Both the position numbers and the translations under genes were made by a program. 64,000 nucleotides of DNA from Bacillota bacterium. GTDB lineage: Bacteria > Bacillota > Clostridia > Acetivibrionales > DTU013. Shown here piece by piece: positions 52,981 through 63,400 of the stretch. The number at the start of each line of letters is the position of its first letter. Position 1 is the first letter of the stretch. A model generated the notes under the pieces. That model was not told the DNA's origin. It ran no database searches and was given only the letters and a program-made list of their open reading frames with translations. The stretch covers positions 310,001 through 374,000 of the forward strand of contig JAEYOP010000016.1 in NCBI GenBank assembly GCA_023411575.1. The letters are read 5' to 3'.

Positions 52981-53988
52981 TCAGCCTGCTTTTGCGAAAT
53001 CCTGTATGGAGACGATCTCTACGCCGGTATAATAATGCTTCAGGATTTCCAGATAGGTACCGCCCTTTTCGGCGAGGGAGTCGGCCCCCCACTGGCTCAT
53101 GCCGACGCCGTGGCCGTAGCCGGCCGTCGTGATCTCCAGGTCCCCGTTCTCGTCCTGCTTGATGGTGAATGCCGCGGAACGGAGCTTATACAAGGTCCTG
53201 AACTCCGTCCCCTTTATTTTGACCCCGCCGATTTCCAGGGTCTTGACCCGGTCCCCCTCCGTCCGATCCAGGATTCTTATATCTTCCAGAATGTCCTTCC
53301 CGATCGCATAATCGGGATAGGCCTTCCGCAATTTCTCCAGGAACTCTTCCCGGCCGATGGTTATGGTCGTGATATACCCCTTGGAGGTCTCATCCCCGCT
53401 GCTTTCCACGCTTCTCAGGTAAGGCACCGCGACGCCGGACCAGACATCCTCCGAATTCTCCGTTTTTCCGCTGCTGCTGGCGTGAAAAAGCGTATTGGCA
53501 ATCGTGCCGTTATAAACCACGATCATGCCCTTTGTAGCATTCACCGCTTTCTCGATTTTATTCCACCGGCCCGCCGCAAAGAGGATGCCCCACTTTTTCA
53601 TCGCCGCCTCCTTGCTGATCCAGGCCTGACAGTGGGCGGGGTCCGTACAGATTTCCACCCCGTCGTGCACGCCCTGCTTCGACTGGTATACCCCCGTCAG
53701 CCTGCCGTAGGCGAAGGTCCTCGCTGCGACGGCCTGGGCCTTTAAGGCCTCCGGATCGAAGTCGGCCGGCATTTCGGCGGCCACTACGCCTTTTATATAG
53801 TCTTCCAGGTTCATGACGGCGGTTTGGGCTGTGGTTGGATTATAAACGTGGATTTTCAGTTCGCCGACGGCCGTCTTCTCCTTTTCCGGGATTTTTTCCG
53901 CCGGATGGCCGCATCCCTTTACGATCAGCAGCGGCAAGAAAATAATGAGCACGATCATCAACCCCGCATAGTACGCAAGTTTTTTCAT
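52981..53988 (-). CDS. spoIID: Stage II sporulation protein D (lytic transglycosylase)
   Basis: A 335-residue membrane-anchored protein. An N-terminal hydrophobic helix (LMIVLIIFLPLLIVKG) precedes the SpoIID domain. The conserved catalytic glutamate is in VVAAEMPADFDPEALKAQ followed by AVAARTFAYGRL. AGYGHGVGMSQWGAD is the conserved C-terminal motif. With SpoIIP and SpoIIM it thins septal peptidoglycan for engulfment. I chose ATG 53988, with GGGGG upstream. Confidence 0.95.
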   Translation of the reverse strand: MKKLAYYAGLMIVLIIFLPLLIVKGCGHPAEKIPEKEKTAVGELKIHVYNPTTAQTAVMNLEDYIKGVVAAEMPADFDPEALKAQAVAARTFAYGRLTGVYQSKQGVHDGVEICTDPAHCQAWISKEAAMKKWGILFAAGRWNKIEKAVNATKGMIVVYNGTIANTLFHASSSGKTENSEDVWSGVAVPYLRSVESSGDETSKGYITTITIGREEFLEKLRKAYPDYAIGKDILEDIRILDRTEGDRVKTLEIGGVKIKGTEFRTLYKLRSAAFTIKQDENGDLEITTAGYGHGVGMSQWGADSLAEKGGTYLEILKHYYTGVEIVSIQDFAKAG

Positions 53989-54139
53989 CCCGACCCCCAA
54001 ATTCGCAGGAAGTATGTCCTTCGTACATTCTATTCGTACTAAAAAAAAGTATGACGCGTGGAAAAAGAGAAAAGGGACATTCCTACGGAATATACCGTAA
54101 GAGTCCCCAGATGTTCCTACTCTCTCTTTTCCGGGCTCC

Positions 54140-55399
54140 TTATTGCTCCACCCTTCGGATCTGGGCGCCCAGACCGCTCAATTTTTCATCCACCCGGATA
54201 TAGCCCCTGTCAATATGCTCGATATCCGTGATTTCCGTTGTGCCTTCCGCGGCAAGGCCAGCCAGGATCAGAGCGGCCCCGGCTCTCAGGTCCGTTGCCT
54301 TGACCTGGGCTCCGGTGAGCTTGCTGCAGCCTTCGATGATCGCGCTTCTTCCTTCGATTTTAATGTTGGCGCCCATCCTTTTCAGCTCGCAGACGTGCAT
54401 AAACCGGTTTTCAAAAATGGTTTCAATGACCATGCTGGTCCCGCAGGCAACGCTCATCAGCGAGGTCATCTGCGACTGCATGTCCGTCGGAAAGCCCGGA
54501 TACGGATGGGTTTTGATATCGATGGCCTTCAGGTCCCCGCCTTTTACCCTTATGGACGTAAGCTCCTCGGAAACCTCGATCCCGGCCTCTTTCAGCTTGG
54601 CGCTCACCGGCTTCAGATGATCCGTCACCACATTTTCAACCACCACGTCTCCCCCTGTGATAGCCGCTGCTACCATATACGTCCCGGCCTCGATCCGGTC
54701 GGGAATGATGCTGTGGTTTGCCGGCCTCAGCTCCCGGACGCCGTTTATTTTGATCGTATCGGTGCCGGCGCCCTTTATATCCGCGCCCATGGTGGTCAGG
54801 TATGTGGCCAGGTCTACGATTTCCGGCTCGATCGCGGCGTTTTCGATGGTCGTGGTCCCTTCCGCCAGGACGGCCGCCATCATGATGTTTTCCGTGGCGC
54901 CGACGCTTGGAAAATCAAGGTAGACCATACCGCCCTTCAGTCTGCCCTTGCTTTTCACTTCAATATAGCCGTGTCCCTGGGCAATGGTCGCCCCCAGGGC
55001 CGTAAAGCCCTTCAGGTGGAGGTCCACCGGCCTGGTCCCGATGGCGCAGCCGCCGGGAAGGGATATGCAGGCCGAGCCGGTTTTGGCAAGCAGGGGGCCC
55101 GCTACCAGAAAGGAGGCCCGCATTTTATTGACCAGTTCATAGGGGGCGGTGCTGTTGGACAGGGAGCCGCAGCTGATCTGCAGCCTTGTTTGATCGTCCG
55201 ACACTTCTACGGACGCGCCCAGTGATTTCACCAGGTCGCACATGATTTTCACGTCGTTCAGATAGGGTATTTCATCAATTACACTTCTGCCTTCCGCCAG
55301 GAGCGAGGCGGCAATGACCGGAAGGACCGAATTCTTTGCTCCGCTCACCCGCACCCTTCCCTTTAGTGGACCGCTTTGCGATATTATAAGTCTGGACAC
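54140..55399 (-). CDS. murA: UDP-N-acetylglucosamine 1-carboxyvinyltransferase
   Basis: A 419-residue enzyme. K22-N23 (GAKNSVLP), the fosfomycin-target cysteine C118 in GGCAIGTRPVDLH, and ATDLRAGAALILAGL near the C-terminus are all present. It catalyses the first committed step of peptidoglycan synthesis: PEP transfer to UDP-GlcNAc. It starts with GTG after GGGGAG. It stands between ywmB and spoIID in the order known from Bacillus (murAA). Confidence 0.97.
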   Translation of the reverse strand: MSRLIISQSGPLKGRVRVSGAKNSVLPVIAASLLAEGRSVIDEIPYLNDVKIMCDLVKSLGASVEVSDDQTRLQISCGSLSNSTAPYELVNKMRASFLVAGPLLAKTGSACISLPGGCAIGTRPVDLHLKGFTALGATIAQGHGYIEVKSKGRLKGGMVYLDFPSVGATENIMMAAVLAEGTTTIENAAIEPEIVDLATYLTTMGADIKGAGTDTIKINGVRELRPANHSIIPDRIEAGTYMVAAAITGGDVVVENVVTDHLKPVSAKLKEAGIEVSEELTSIRVKGGDLKAIDIKTHPYPGFPTDMQSQMTSLMSVACGTSMVIETIFENRFMHVCELKRMGANIKIEGRSAIIEGCSKLTGAQVKATDLRAGAALILAGLAAEGTTEITDIEHIDRGYIRVDEKLSGLGAQIRRVEQ

Positions 55400-55560
55400 T
55401 TATATTCTCCCCTTTATCCTATGAATTTTCGGCGGATGCCTTCCGGTTCGGTTCAGCCGGATACAGCCGCTGCCTCCTTTGTATTACGGCGAATGTAGCA
55501 CATTCTGCCTCGCCGATATATAGCTGATATAGTCGCCATATATCGGCTTATATGGCTGTT

Positions 55561-56331
55561 TCAATATTCTGTCGTGATTACCGGAGTTGCCAGCCATATG
55601 TAGGTCTTTCCCTCGTAAGAGTTGTATCGGACGGCGACATTGAGGTTTATGCGCTTCCCGTTGACTCTTATGGAATTCTCAATAGACGGCGAAAACGCCG
55701 ACACGCTGACAAGCTTCTCCCCCTGCAGCCCTTCCACCTCATCTGCTCCGGTGCTTTCCAGGATCCTGTCGCATAAATCGTCGGCCTCCACGCTGTCCAG
55801 CTCGCCGTCCAGCCTGCCGGTGATGCAGATATTGACTGAAGTGCTTGTGCAATACTGCTTCAGCAGGGACTCGAGACGACCGGCCTCCTCCGCCGGCCCT
55901 TGCTCCCGGGCGGTGCTGACAAGGCTGACCGAAACCTGGCTCCCGCCTGCGGCGCCTTTTTGCCTTTCCTGCAATACGCTGGCGTGGAGGGTGCTGTCAT
56001 TGCTGATTATGTAATTCAACTGGGTACCTGAGCTGTCATCGGTATCGATTTCGGAAAAGGCAGGCTCTCTCGTCCCCGCCTTTCCGCCCGCACCGCGAAG
56101 AATCGCCTCCAGCAGGCCCCGGCGCTCCTTCATGCTTTCAAAGGCGCCGGGCGCGAGCCTTCCGCGCAGATATACCTCGGAAGTGACCGCCGTTGCTCCG
56201 GTGGCGGAAAATGCTTTTTGCAGAATGGTTGCCGCGGATTCCTCCGCCTGATTGGCCGGTATAAGAAATAAAAAAATGGAGACAACTAAAATAAATGCCG
56301 CAATAATAAATGGTATCTTTTTCACACCCAT
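55561..56331 (-). CDS. ywmB: YwmB-family protein (TATA-box-binding-like fold)
   Basis: A 256-residue protein with an N-terminal signal anchor (PFIIAAFILVVSIFLFLIPA) followed by the extracellular YwmB domain. Its function is not established. It is assigned from size, topology, the IRVNGKRINLNVAVRYNSYE end region and its position before murA-spoIID. I chose ATG 56331 (MGVKK) with AAAGGGGG upstream. Confidence 0.8.
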   Translation of the reverse strand: MGVKKIPFIIAAFILVVSIFLFLIPANQAEESAATILQKAFSATGATAVTSEVYLRGRLAPGAFESMKERRGLLEAILRGAGGKAGTREPAFSEIDTDDSSGTQLNYIISNDSTLHASVLQERQKGAAGGSQVSVSLVSTAREQGPAEEAGRLESLLKQYCTSTSVNICITGRLDGELDSVEADDLCDRILESTGADEVEGLQGEKLVSVSAFSPSIENSIRVNGKRINLNVAVRYNSYEGKTYIWLATPVITTEY

Positions 56332-56471
56332 ATGCCCCCTTTGTTGAAAGCGTCTGCAAAAGTTATTGTTTACCATAAACTTTTACATTCAATCCTGTTA
56401 AAATTATTGCCGCTTGGCAGGGGGCATATACATGCAATATTTCGATATCCGCAGCATTACTGGATGCCTGG

Positions 56472-59400
56472 TTAAAGTTCTCCTGCGTACCGGAGCATTT
56501 TTTCGAGCAATACCATCGCTTCCGCGCGGGTGACCGGATCCTTCGGACCCAGCGTATCGGAAAATCTGCTGGTAATGACACCATTTTCCTGCGCAAATTT
56601 AATTTTAGGCAGCAGCGATGGGCTGACCTGCCCGATGTCCTTGTAAACGCCGGTGGTGTCGGAGGTGGCTTTCGCCTTTTCGGAGGTTTTGATTTCACAG
56701 ACCCGGACGACCATTGCGATCAGCTTTTCCCTGGTGCAGCCCGCCGCGGCGCCGGAGCTGTCCGAGCTCGGGAGGATGCCGGATTTGACCGCAAGCGCCA
56801 TGAAATTGCTGCCGTAATCGACGTCCAGCATATCCAGCATAAATTTGGCGCCGTCGCCCACCGTCAGATTTTTCGCCGGTTCAAATTTCCTTCCGGTTAC
56901 GGATTTGAGCTTGTGAACCGACGCCACATTCTGTATGGAGCTCTTTGCATAGCTGGTGGATACGTCGTCAAAGTAGTTTTTCCCCTTCTCGCCCACCGCG
57001 ATCCTGCCCGGCTTCGTCGTTTCAAAGCTCAGCTTTCCAAGGCCGGCGTCCGTGTCGAAGGTGCCGAAGGTGCCGCACTCCTGCCACGCGGAGGAGCCCG
57101 CCGGATTCACGAAGCCAAGGGTCGAACCTTTTTTGTACCAGTCCGGGGCGGTATATTCGTATGCCACCTTCAGCGGTTTTTCAAAGGATTCCATGGGCGT
57201 CAGGATCCCGTCCGAAAATCCGATGGCAATTTCCGAAATCGCGGTTTTGAAGGTCACGTTCTTTGTATCGCTGTCCGCCGCGGTGCTGTCAAGGGTTATG
57301 GTGATCAGGAAAAGGACGCCGGAGGAATTCATGCCGTAGATCCCGTTGCTGTCGGCCAGCACGCCGGGACGGATGCTCACCAGGTTCCGGGCCGTTTTCA
57401 GTTCCAGGTTTTCGCCCAGCATGCCAAGGGCTTTGAAAACCTTTTGCGCTATCTGCACCGTAATCGTCTTTGTGCCGGAGGGCATGGTCTTCAGGTCGAT
57501 CAGATAGTCCAGCTTGCTGTCCGTCTGCACATGCTCCACAAAGCGGTCGGCGTTGACGCCGATGATGCTGACGGTCCAGACGCCGTTCACCGCCGTCGTA
57601 TCCTTTGTGATAAAGTCGCCGCTGATCACGTTTTCCACATCCTGGCTGGAATCATAATCGTCGCTGCTGCGCAGCGTCCGGACGATAATGCTCTGGGTCG
57701 GCTCGGAGGCCAGCTTCTTTTTAGGGTCATAGGCGTACAGTCTGGCATAATAGCGGAAATTGGACCGGAGGCCCGTCAGCGTATACTCGGATACGCTTTT
57801 GACTTCAATTTTTTTGCCGTCCTTGTAATCGATATCCGTGGCGTATTCCAGGATGTACTCCATCCCGTCCTCCAGAATCCATTCATAGGTTATGGCGCTC
57901 TTGGACACGGCGTCGGCCGTGCTCTTGACGCCGAAGCCCCGGGGCGTGTCCGGGGGAATGTCCTTCAGCGTCTTAACCATGTAGGAATCGCTGAAGTCCG
58001 AGCTTTTTTTGTCCCCCGCCGCGTTTGTGGCCTCCGCCTGGATCCAGAAATAATACAGGGTATCCGGCTTCAGCCCGGCCACCCGGTAATAGGTGGAAAA
58101 CTCCAGGTTGCCGGAGGTGATCGTGGCCTTGCCCGTTGCGGCGGAACGGTTGTCCGTCGTGCCGTATACGAGGTAATAGGTGTACTGGAGGTTGAAATTC
58201 CAGCCCAGGTCAATATGGGTATCCGACGCGTTGTTGTAGTTGAACACGGGAACCGTCGGCTTCTCGATGGTGACCGGCAGATTCGGCGTCGTCGTAATGA
58301 TGATGGGGTCCGAAGGCCCGGAAATCAGATTGACGTTCCGTCTGGCGGCCCTTACCCATATAACATAGGTTTTGTTCGGCTCCAGGTTGTTGAGGGTAAT
58401 ATCGACATTGTGCTTCTTCTTGTCGGGATTGGTGCCGTCCGTCGCGGGCACTTCATTGGGGTCGTTCGCCGTCACCGGGAAACCGGTGATTTTATTCGTG
58501 GGCAGATTGGAAATATTGTTGTAGTCAATGTCCGGCGTATACTCCACACAGCCCACATCAATGGTTACGCCGCTGTCGTACTCGACTTTCCGGTATTGGA
58601 GCGGGTCCGCCGGATTGTCCTTATCTTCAATCGCCGCTATAGCGCCGGCGCTGGTTGTCATGACCCATGCGGACCGGCCGCTGTCGATGATCGTGTATTG
58701 CTCGTACCATTTGTTTTTCAGCGTCACCACGGCCGCTGTGGTCGTGACCATATCGATGCCTTTGCTGTCCTTTTTCAGCGCAAAGGGCGGCGCAGCCGGC
58801 ACGATGGGCTGCTCTATGGAGCCGAGGGTCGGGGTGATGATGATCTTCAAAGCCGGGTCGGATTTCAGGGTAATATTGGCTAACGTATTGTCCACGAAGT
58901 CCACGAAATCCTTTTTGGCCACAATTTTAAAATAGTAGGTGGAGTTGGGCACCAGGTCCTTCACGGTGAATTTATAGCCCAGCAGCGTGGTCCCGCTCAT
59001 GACATAATTGGAATCCCCCATTTTCATGGAAGAGGCGATGAGGGTATTCGTCGGCGGGTCATCCAGCAGATTGGGGTCGCTGATCAGCCAGATATCGTAC
59101 TTTACGGCGGTGTCCACCGTGCCGTCGCCCTTCAGCGGCGCTTTCCACAGGACCGTGGCGCTGGTCGCGGAAAGGGAGCCCTCGTAGGAAATGATGGTGG
59201 TTCCCGCGTTGGTAAACTTGGAGACAATTTCAGGAACCGCCGGAGTGGCAGGCACTTCGGATTCCCGGATGTAAATCTTCTGGGACTGTATTTTGATGCC
59301 GGGATACAGGTCCTTGCCGTCCTTTGTGACGATGGCCTTGATGATATAGTAATTGTTCTCCTCGCCCGTACCGACGGTCAGGAAGAAGTTCGTATCGTCC

Positions 59401-60395
59401 ACCGTCGCCATGTATTCCTCAATGCCGCTGGTCCCCGTGCTTTTGTAGATCTGGTACGACACCTTGACGGAGCTGTCCGCAAGGCCTGTCACCACCGGAC
59501 TCCAGACCATCCTCCAGATGGTTCCCTCATCCGTCGTCGACATTTTTGTGGTTTTCGCCAGAATGTAGCTGCTGACGACAACGGTTTTGGATTCGGGGGA
59601 TCTCTTCAGTTCCGTTTCCGTTGTGTCCGGAACGATCTTGATATAGTAAACCCTGCCCGGGTCCCTTACGGTATGGATGTATTCAAGCTTGCCGGCGGCC
59701 TCGTTTACCGTGACCGGCCCGTCCTGGCTGATCTGCTCCTGCCCGATGTAAATGGGCTGCGTATTGGCAAAGGTGGAGTTTTCGGAAACATACAGCTTGT
59801 AATCCATTCGTTTGCCCGAATTCCAGACGTCGTCCCATTCGATCTTGATCTGGTTCGGACCGAAGGGATAGGCGTTGATGGCAATATCCGTCAGAAACTT
59901 GACTGTGTTGGAGGCGGAGGATTCGCCGCTGGTATAGGTGGTGGAGGTGCCTGAAATAATATAGGTATAATACGCCTTCGCGTAAGTATAGTAAACCGTA
60001 CCGGAGTTCATCTCCTTCAGTCGGATCTGATTGTCGACGGCGTTGGGGCCGGCGGTATTTGCATTGACGTTGCCCTCCTTCAGGACGACTGATTTGGCAG
60101 GCTTATAGCCTTTGTTCACTTCCTGAAGGTAGTAATTGATAAAATAGTCCGCAGAGGTGCCTCCTGTGGCGGACAGGTCCGGCATGGCCAGCGGATCGCT
60201 CTTCAGATCGACGTAATTCCTGTCAAATTCGTTGTACCCGATGGGCGGATCCGTGGCATTCAACGCTTCCATCCGCAGCTTTGCCGGGGGCGGCTGGATG
60301 GGATTCGTCGCGGCAAACGCCGGTGCGAGCCCTCCATATTGCAGGAACAGTATTGCCGCTATTGCAAGGCAGATGATTTTTTTAGCCTGTTTCAT
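56472..60395 (-). CDS. Fn3-repeat surface protein with C-terminal SLH domains
   Basis: A 1307-residue secreted protein. The signal peptide is about 1-29 (LAIAAILFLQYGGLAPAFAA). At least six fibronectin type III-like domains follow; LxPNxTYYFKIVAKK-type strands mark them. About 945-1110 is a beta domain shared with the neighbour (GVWTVSIIGVNADRF; LKTARNLVSIRPGVL). The final ~200 residues carry SLH-like repeats (KFAQENGVITSRFSDTLGPK, DPVTRAEAMVLLEKML). It should be attached to the cell wall as a structural or adhesive protein. It begins 10 bases after the stop of the upstream gene, so the two form an operon. Confidence 0.88.
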   Translation of the reverse strand: MKQAKKIICLAIAAILFLQYGGLAPAFAATNPIQPPPAKLRMEALNATDPPIGYNEFDRNYVDLKSDPLAMPDLSATGGTSADYFINYYLQEVNKGYKPAKSVVLKEGNVNANTAGPNAVDNQIRLKEMNSGTVYYTYAKAYYTYIISGTSTTYTSGESSASNTVKFLTDIAINAYPFGPNQIKIEWDDVWNSGKRMDYKLYVSENSTFANTQPIYIGQEQISQDGPVTVNEAAGKLEYIHTVRDPGRVYYIKIVPDTTETELKRSPESKTVVVSSYILAKTTKMSTTDEGTIWRMVWSPVVTGLADSSVKVSYQIYKSTGTSGIEEYMATVDDTNFFLTVGTGEENNYYIIKAIVTKDGKDLYPGIKIQSQKIYIRESEVPATPAVPEIVSKFTNAGTTIISYEGSLSATSATVLWKAPLKGDGTVDTAVKYDIWLISDPNLLDDPPTNTLIASSMKMGDSNYVMSGTTLLGYKFTVKDLVPNSTYYFKIVAKKDFVDFVDNTLANITLKSDPALKIIITPTLGSIEQPIVPAAPPFALKKDSKGIDMVTTTAAVVTLKNKWYEQYTIIDSGRSAWVMTTSAGAIAAIEDKDNPADPLQYRKVEYDSGVTIDVGCVEYTPDIDYNNISNLPTNKITGFPVTANDPNEVPATDGTNPDKKKHNVDITLNNLEPNKTYVIWVRAARRNVNLISGPSDPIIITTTPNLPVTIEKPTVPVFNYNNASDTHIDLGWNFNLQYTYYLVYGTTDNRSAATGKATITSGNLEFSTYYRVAGLKPDTLYYFWIQAEATNAAGDKKSSDFSDSYMVKTLKDIPPDTPRGFGVKSTADAVSKSAITYEWILEDGMEYILEYATDIDYKDGKKIEVKSVSEYTLTGLRSNFRYYARLYAYDPKKKLASEPTQSIIVRTLRSSDDYDSSQDVENVISGDFITKDTTAVNGVWTVSIIGVNADRFVEHVQTDSKLDYLIDLKTMPSGTKTITVQIAQKVFKALGMLGENLELKTARNLVSIRPGVLADSNGIYGMNSSGVLFLITITLDSTAADSDTKNVTFKTAISEIAIGFSDGILTPMESFEKPLKVAYEYTAPDWYKKGSTLGFVNPAGSSAWQECGTFGTFDTDAGLGKLSFETTKPGRIAVGEKGKNYFDDVSTSYAKSSIQNVASVHKLKSVTGRKFEPAKNLTVGDGAKFMLDMLDVDYGSNFMALAVKSGILPSSDSSGAAAGCTREKLIAMVVRVCEIKTSEKAKATSDTTGVYKDIGQVSPSLLPKIKFAQENGVITSRFSDTLGPKDPVTRAEAMVLLEKMLRYAGEL

Positions 60396-60405
60396 ATCGT
60401 GTCCC

Positions 60406-63400
60406 TCACTCCCCCGCTTTCTCCAGCAGCCTTACGAAGGCCGCCGCCAGCTCCGCCCGCGTCATCTGGTTCAGCGGATAAAACTTTCCGTTGGCATCCA
60501 GACTCATGATATCCATACTCACGACCAGGACGACCGGGCTGTAATACGCGTCGCCGATGCTGCTTTCGTCCGCAATGTCGATATTGCCTCCGGGCTTCAG
60601 ACTGGCGGCATTGACGCCCTTCTTGACCGCAAACAGCTTCAGCAGCACCGCCGCGGTTTCCTGCCGTTTGACGTTCTTCGCCAGCGCGTTGGCGCTGATG
60701 ATGCCGTCCAGGCCAAGCTTCGCCGTTTTCTGCCGGATATCCAGTCCGGAATCCTCCGCCGTCTTGCCCGTGACCTTTTCGTAAAGCAGGACCACTTCCG
60801 TGCAGGTGGCTTTGTTCTCCGGCATGAAGCCGTTGTTGATCCCGGTAAAGACGTCGCTCAGATCGTATTTTGAAGTCAGCTTCGAAATATAGCTCTCCGC
60901 CCAGTATCCCGACGGCACATCGTTTACAACGGTCTGCGCGGTCAGTATCACGTATTTGCCTGTTTTGACCAGGTTGAACCGGACATAGGAGCCGGAAACC
61001 GTCGCCGACGATATTTTCTGCCACGCGGCAGAATCGTCGTACAATATGTAGGGCTGCTTGACCCCCTTGCTGCCTGTCGCGGCCAGGTTTGCCGAAGCAG
61101 GCGCCCCGAAGGTGGTGATATCGCGCACCGCGTTGCTGAGTTTGACCGATTCAAGAGTGGTATTGATGTAAGTGGAAAGCTCTTTCTCGATCATTTCCAC
61201 AAGGCTCTGCGTATACTGGTCGATCAGCTTCGAGGCTGCCGTGCCGGTGCCTACATAGCTGTTCTGAAGCATATTGAGCTTTTCCGTTACAAGGCCGCTG
61301 TCCTTGTCATACAGCTTGTCATGGAATCGCTGCTTGAGATCGCTGTCGGTAGTGGAAAGTCCCCACGCCTGGATGTCCAGCTCATTGATGTCCGAAGCGC
61401 GGGCAAGCGAGGACGGAAGAGGCGTCGAGCTGGTTGTAGACCGGGCGATGGTCAGCCGCATATACAAGTCCTTTACATCCGAACGCTCCAGCACCTCTTT
61501 GATCTGGTCGTTGGCAGAGGCGTCGAGGGTGGTGGGCCGGAGCAGCAATTCGGCGGAGGCGGTCCGGATCGCCAGATTCCTGCTTAGAGAATTCATCGTC
61601 TTGAGGACGCTGACCGGAACGTATATTTCATCTTTGTTGATATTGATGGACAGCTTGGTCATGTCCACGGTAAAGGTATCCCCGGAAGAATTCTTCATGG
61701 CGTCCGATACCCTGTCCCCCTTGAGCAGGATCCTGCTGGCCGTACCGTCACTGATGGAGACCCTCCAATAGTAACCCTTTTCCAGCTCCTCCATCCGGTC
61801 GAGGAACACCGCTTTTTGCTGCTCTTCCCGGTCCGTATTGTCGTAGTCGTCCTGGTTGAATTCCGTCCGGACATTGACCGGACCGATGTATTTGGAGTAG
61901 GAAATAAGGTCCGTTTCTACCGGATCGGTTTTAACCGCCCGCACCTTGATATAGTACTTTACATTGGAACGAAGGGGCTGATGCGTTACAATGCCGCCTG
62001 CAAGCCGGACCTCCATGGTCTTGATCCGGGCATGGTAGTAGAGCGCCTCCGAATTGACCGTCTGCGGAACTTCCTCCGTATAATACGGGAGCACCGAACC
62101 GTTCTTGTCTGCGTACTGTTCCAGGTCGCCGGAGGACAATACGGTGTATTCGGAGCCGCCCTCGGCCATAATCGCAATATCATAGCGGGAATAGCTGTCC
62201 AGGGTTTTTCCCTTCCATTTAATTTCAAGCTCGTGGTAGCCGTCCCTCGTCACCATTCCGGTCTTTTCATACACCAGCGTGCCCGAGCCCTTTGTGACCT
62301 TGATATCATAATAGGTGTTCACCTTGAGTCCCGTAATTCGGCCATAGTAGGTCCTGCCATCGCTGTCTTTGACGATGGTCGCCCTCGACCGGTTCATCAG
62401 CTTGTACTCCGACTCCGCGGAAGTCTTGGTGTATATGCTGTAATCCTCCGCGGTAAGGCCCGACGTGGCGTCGGTCCAGAAAAAGCCCAGCTCCGCCGCA
62501 ATCACGGCTTCCAGGGAAGCCGGGGCGTCGATCAGGGAGGTCGTCACCGGGATCGAAACCCATACGCTTGTAGAGGAAGGTTCACCGCCGGTTGTTGCCG
62601 ACAGGGGGACTCTTTGCGCATTCACCCGGATGGCTTTCAAGCTGAAGTAATACAGCTTGTTCGGATACATGACCCTGTCGACGGTATAAGTACAGATGTC
62701 CGTCACGGGATCGTAGGAGAACCCGGCCTGGGTCGTATGACCGGACGGCGGCGCGGGGTCCAGGTATACCTTGTCATTGTCGCTTCCGTCGCTCAGGACA
62801 TCGTACTCCTTCAGGAAGCTCAGATACTCCGGGTCGCTCCCATAGCTGGCCGCGCTATCGGTGGGGCTTACCTTCAGCTTTGTGCGGATGAGCTGGTAAA
62901 TGACATCATCCTCCTGCCGCTTCCAGCTAAACGTTACGCTATTGCCCGATACAAGAGGCTGCTGGCTGCTGTCCAGGGCTATGCTGAAGTCGGTGGGCGC
63001 CAGCGGTTTGCGCTGGCTGTCGTCCGGCGGAGTTACCTGGAGCACAATGGTGGTCACCGGTAAAATCGCCGTATCGATGGATTCCTTTTCCTTAACGATA
63101 ATGCCACCCTGGGAAGTAACCTGGACCAAACGGGTCCTTACCTTGAAATAATAGGTGGTATTGGGCTGCAAATTGTGCCCGAACCGATTAATAACGTCAA
63201 TAGCGCTTTTTGTGGTAAATTCCGATATTTTTGCTATGATCGAGGTGCTCTGGGCATCGTCGTGTCCTGTAAATCCGACGTCTCCGGTGTCCTGTGTAGA
63301 GCCGACCTTCAGAAATTCCGTATTGGTACGGGAATTCATATAGATATCGTAATAGGTATAGTATTTGTAATTTCTCTCATCATAGTCGTCTACATAATTG

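Noticed and set aside
56913..58883. 656-residue plus-strand frame
   Set aside because: Shadow of the Fn3/SLH gene, whose frame has a signal peptide and SLH repeats.
61816..63063. 415-residue plus-strand frame
   Set aside because: Shadow of the second Fn3/SLH gene.
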